From Rhodobacterales bacterium HKCCE2091 (GTDB taxonomy: Bacteria; Pseudomonadota; Alphaproteobacteria; Rhodobacterales; Rhodobacteraceae), in assembly GCA_015689685.1 (NCBI GenBank), contig WVSL01000006.1, positions 124,001 through 188,000 of the forward strand: a stretch of 64,000 nt of DNA, in the 5' to 3' direction. This document shows, piece after piece, positions 61,870-64,000 of the stretch. The position numbers and the translations under genes were made by a program. How positions within the stretch are numbered: the first letter of the stretch is position 1; each line of letters starts with the position of its first letter. The notes beneath the pieces are model-generated. The model was not told the DNA's origin and made no database searches. It saw nothing but the letters and a program-made list of their open reading frames with translations.

Positions 61870-62405
61870 ATGGCCTCCACGCTCTCGACCGTCGCTGCCG
61901 GGGTCTCGCCCGGAGTCTCGCGCATCCTCGCGGTTGGGGGCGCAGACCGCCATCGTGCTGCGGCAGGGGATCCGGCGGGCGCATGTCTTCGCCGTTTCCT
62001 TGGCCTGCGCGCTGTGCGACGCGATCCTGATCGCCGTCGAGGTCGGGGTCTTCGCCGCCGCCTCGCGCGGAGGGGGCGAGGCGCTGCACGCGGCCGATAC
62101 CGGGCCCGGTCCGCCCTGGTTGACGATCGCGACCTGTCTCCCGCCGACCCGGGGCCAACCCGCATGTCCTCCTCGACACGGTGGTCCTGCTCGGGTCGGT
62201 CCCGGCCCGGTACGACGAGGACGCGCGGATCTTCGGCACGGGCGCGATGGTGTCGTTCTTCGTGATCTTCTTCGGTCCGGGATATGGCGCGCGGGCGCTG
62301 GCGCCGCTGTTCGCGCGGCCCGGCGCGCGGCGGGTGCCGGACGTGAGCGTTGGCCTCGTGATGTGGGCCTTCGCCGGCAAACCGGTCCTCGGCATCCGAG
62401 CCTTG
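61870..62405 (+). pseudogene. Decayed LysE/ArgO-family amino-acid exporter
   Basis: Three frames carry consecutive parts of one protein. MASTLSTVAAGVSPGVSRILAVG starts at 61870 (quoted in part: VSPGVSRILAVG). A one-base shift in the GGGGG run then gives LGAQTAIVLRQGIRRAHVFAV and LACALCDAILIAVEVGVF. A second shift near 62150 gives NPHVLLDTVVLLGSVPARY and GLVMWAFAGKPVLG. Order and motifs match LysE/ArgO; about 40 residues of the middle are missing. The gene must be non-functional unless the sequence is wrong at both places. The 238 bases before it (61632-61869) hold no gene. Confidence 0.8.
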
Positions 62406-62440
62406 CCGCCGCCGCCGCGATGCGGTTTGTCACGGGGGTG

Positions 62441-63379
62441 ATGAGCCCCGCCACCGACCCGTCCCCCGAGGATCCGCAAGGCCCCGCCGGTCGCACCCCG
62501 CTGGCCGGGGTGTTCTGGATGCTGATCACCGGGCTCTGCTTTCTTGGCGTGACGGCGCTGGTGAAGGTGGTCGGGCCGGACGTGCCACCGGCGCAGTCGG
62601 CGTTCCTGCGCTACGCGCTCGGGCTCGTGTTCCTGCTGCCGATGATCCCCGCCCTGCGCCGGACCCGGTTCACGCCGCGGCTGTGGCGGCTGTTCACTAT
62701 CCGGGGCGTCGCCCACACCGCGGGCGTGATCTGCTGGTTCTACGCCATGACCCGGCTGCCGATCGCCGAGGTGACGGCGATGAACTACCTCAACCCGGTC
62801 TACGTCACGGTGCTGGCGACGATCTTCCTGGGCGAACGCCTGCACCTGCGCCGGATCCTCGCCATTGCCACGGCGCTGGTCGGTGCGCTCATCATCCTTC
62901 GGCCGGGGTTCCGGGAACTCGACCCCGGGCATTTCGCGATGCTGTTCACGGCGGCGGTTTTCGCCATCGGCTATCTCTGCGCGAAGATCCTGTCCGACGA
63001 GACCGAGCCCGCGGCGGTGGTGGCGATGCTGTCGATCACGGTGACCATCGGGCTCGCGCCGCTGGCCATCGCGACCTGGGTGCCGCCGACGCCGGTGCAG
63101 CTGATGTGGCTGTTCGGGGTCGCCTGCTTCGCCACCGCGGGGCATTTCACGATGACGCTCGCCTTCCGCGCCGCGCCGCTGACGGTGACGCAGCCGGTGA
63201 CCTTCCTGCAGCTGGTCTGGGCGACGCTTCTGGGGGTGCTGGTCTTTTCCGAGCCGGTCGATGTCTGGGTGATCGTCGGCGGCGGGCTCATCATCGCGGC
63301 GATCACCTTCATCACCTGGCGCGAAGCGGTGCTGAACCGCCGACGCATCACGCCCTCGGTGCCCGAGACCAAGGGCTGA
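62441..63379 (+). CDS. DMT-superfamily (EamA) transporter
   Basis: 312 aa from ATG 62441; an in-frame ATG at 62420 would add seven residues, and neither has an ideal ribosome site. Ten membrane segments in two EamA halves: MLITGLCFLGVTALVKVVG, SAFLRYALGLVFLLP, YAMTRLPIAEVTAMNYLNPV, and in the second half AVFAIGYLCAKIL and AFRAAPLTVTQPVTFLQLVWA. This resembles the RhaT/YddG-like and S-adenosylmethionine-uptake-like DMT members common in alphaproteobacteria; the substrate is not assigned. It stands alone after the decayed exporter. Confidence 0.85.
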   Translation: MSPATDPSPEDPQGPAGRTPLAGVFWMLITGLCFLGVTALVKVVGPDVPPAQSAFLRYALGLVFLLPMIPALRRTRFTPRLWRLFTIRGVAHTAGVICWFYAMTRLPIAEVTAMNYLNPVYVTVLATIFLGERLHLRRILAIATALVGALIILRPGFRELDPGHFAMLFTAAVFAIGYLCAKILSDETEPAAVVAMLSITVTIGLAPLAIATWVPPTPVQLMWLFGVACFATAGHFTMTLAFRAAPLTVTQPVTFLQLVWATLLGVLVFSEPVDVWVIVGGGLIIAAITFITWREAVLNRRRITPSVPETKG

Positions 63380-63532
63380 GACGCATCGCGCCAGCCCTGC
63401 CTGCAAATCGGGCAACGCGCGCGCGTTGCGCCCAAACCCCCTGCAGCCGGCCCTGCCGCACCGCAGAAAGTCCGTGCGTTTCATGGACATGCGGGGTGGC
63501 CGGGGCGACCACGGTCTGGCGGAGGTACGATC

Positions 63533-64000
63533 ATGTCTTTGACGGCGATCCTGTTCGGGGGCATCGGCAGCCTTGCCGAATGTGCCGAGCAGGACAGGCT
63601 CGCTTGGAACGGCGCGTTCCGGGCCCACGGTCTCGCATGGGACTGGAGCTGGGACACCTATGCCGAGCTGATGCGCCCCGGCGGCGACCGGCAGCTCGCG
63701 GCGCGGTTCGCGGCCTACATGGGCGTCGACGTGGCCGCCCGGCGGCTGGCCGATACCCGGACGCGGCTGTTCTCGGCCCGGCTGGCGAGCGGCGTGCCGC
63801 TGCGCGCGGGCGTGGGCGAGACCCTGGCCTGGGCGGCGCGGTCGGGCATGGCGCTCGGCCTCGTCAGCCGGGCCGAGCCTGGCGCGGTCCACGCGCTCCT
63901 CGGCTCGACGGCGCGGGCGCGGGGCGGGATCGAGTTCGACGCGGTGGTCACGAGCGGCGACGCCTGCCGGCTGGCACCCTATCCCGACGGCATGGAACTG
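63533..64000 (+). CDS. HAD-superfamily protein with altered nucleophile motif (3' partial)
   Basis: 156 codons visible; the window ends inside the gene. ATG follows GGAGG with seven-base spacing. The fold is that of CbbY-like HAD phosphatases (DRLAWNGAFRAHGLAWDWSWDTYAEL as cap start, GVPLRAGVGETLAWA, LGLVSRAEP as motif II region). Motif I, normally FDxDGTL, reads FGGIGSL, so both catalytic Asp residues are missing. It is either a non-enzymatic HAD protein or a diverged subgroup. Motifs III and IV lie beyond the window. Confidence 0.78.
   Translation, partial: MSLTAILFGGIGSLAECAEQDRLAWNGAFRAHGLAWDWSWDTYAELMRPGGDRQLAARFAAYMGVDVAARRLADTRTRLFSARLASGVPLRAGVGETLAWAARSGMALGLVSRAEPGAVHALLGSTARARGGIEFDAVVTSGDACRLAPYPDGMEL

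Noticed and set aside
61632-62440. Two separate small membrane-protein genes
   Set aside because: The pieces are consecutive parts of one LysE/ArgO-type exporter in different frames, so they are treated as one pseudogene.

Overview
This looks like a chromosomal segment of a high-GC alphaproteobacterium of the Rhodobacterales (Rhodobacter/Roseobacter type). Pointers are the ribE..ribB-like..ribH-nusB block, the rluD-rpoH neighbourhood, a putative 6S RNA in front of the 5-formyl-THF cyclo-ligase gene, a tRNA-His with A73 and no encoded G-1, a GTTC-N7-GTTC LexA box before mmcB, and a VPLPA-type C-terminal sorting signal. Species cannot be fixed from the sequence alone.

Bases 1-24909 are most of a hybrid polyketide/nonribosomal-peptide cluster, all on the plus strand; the left end is cut by the window. 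In order: a megasynthase (KS-AT-ACP-aminotransferase-C-A-PCP-TE), an Sfp-type phosphopantetheinyl transferase, a SAM methyltransferase, an integral membrane protein that looks like a catalytically dead CPBP protease, a formyltransferase-A-PCP protein whose A domain is split by a luciferase-like monooxygenase, and a second megasynthase (KS-AT-KR-DH-ACP-C-A-PCP-TE). Both megasynthases end in closely similar thioesterases, so the cluster has two release points. This is the most unusual part of the window; the product cannot be named.

Bases 24911-30417 (minus strand) hold an alpha/beta hydrolase and three capsule genes: kpsC-like, a Wza/KpsD-type export lipoprotein, and kpsS-like. Bases 30514-34608 are a tightly overlapping riboflavin operon: ribE, a small unknown gene, a HIT hydrolase, an unknown gene, a ribB fused to a degenerate GTP cyclohydrolase II domain, ribH and nusB.

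Bases 34676-57873 are ordinary chromosomal genes: a VPLPA-type exported protein, mmcB under a LexA box, a MarR-GNAT fusion, tRNA-His, rluD, rpoH, a Gfo/Idh/MocA oxidoreductase, a DksA/TraR zinc-finger protein, a pepF-like oligopeptidase, an EEP-family hydrolase, a TerB-DnaJ protein, acetyltransferases, VOC proteins, 6S RNA with the cyclo-ligase gene, a YmdB-like phosphoesterase, a DMT transporter, two convergent SLC13 permeases with RCK_C domains, and yebC.

Bases 57900-64000 are more accessory. A strong terminator after yebC is followed by five copies of an 11-bp repeat in exact 11-bp register, then a lower-GC membrane-anchored NB-ARC/TPR STAND ATPase of the kind found in bacterial immune systems. 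Next come a PepSY-like exported protein, a Gly/Asp-rich exported protein, a decayed LysE/ArgO exporter, a DMT transporter, and the start of a HAD-family protein that lacks the usual nucleophile motif.
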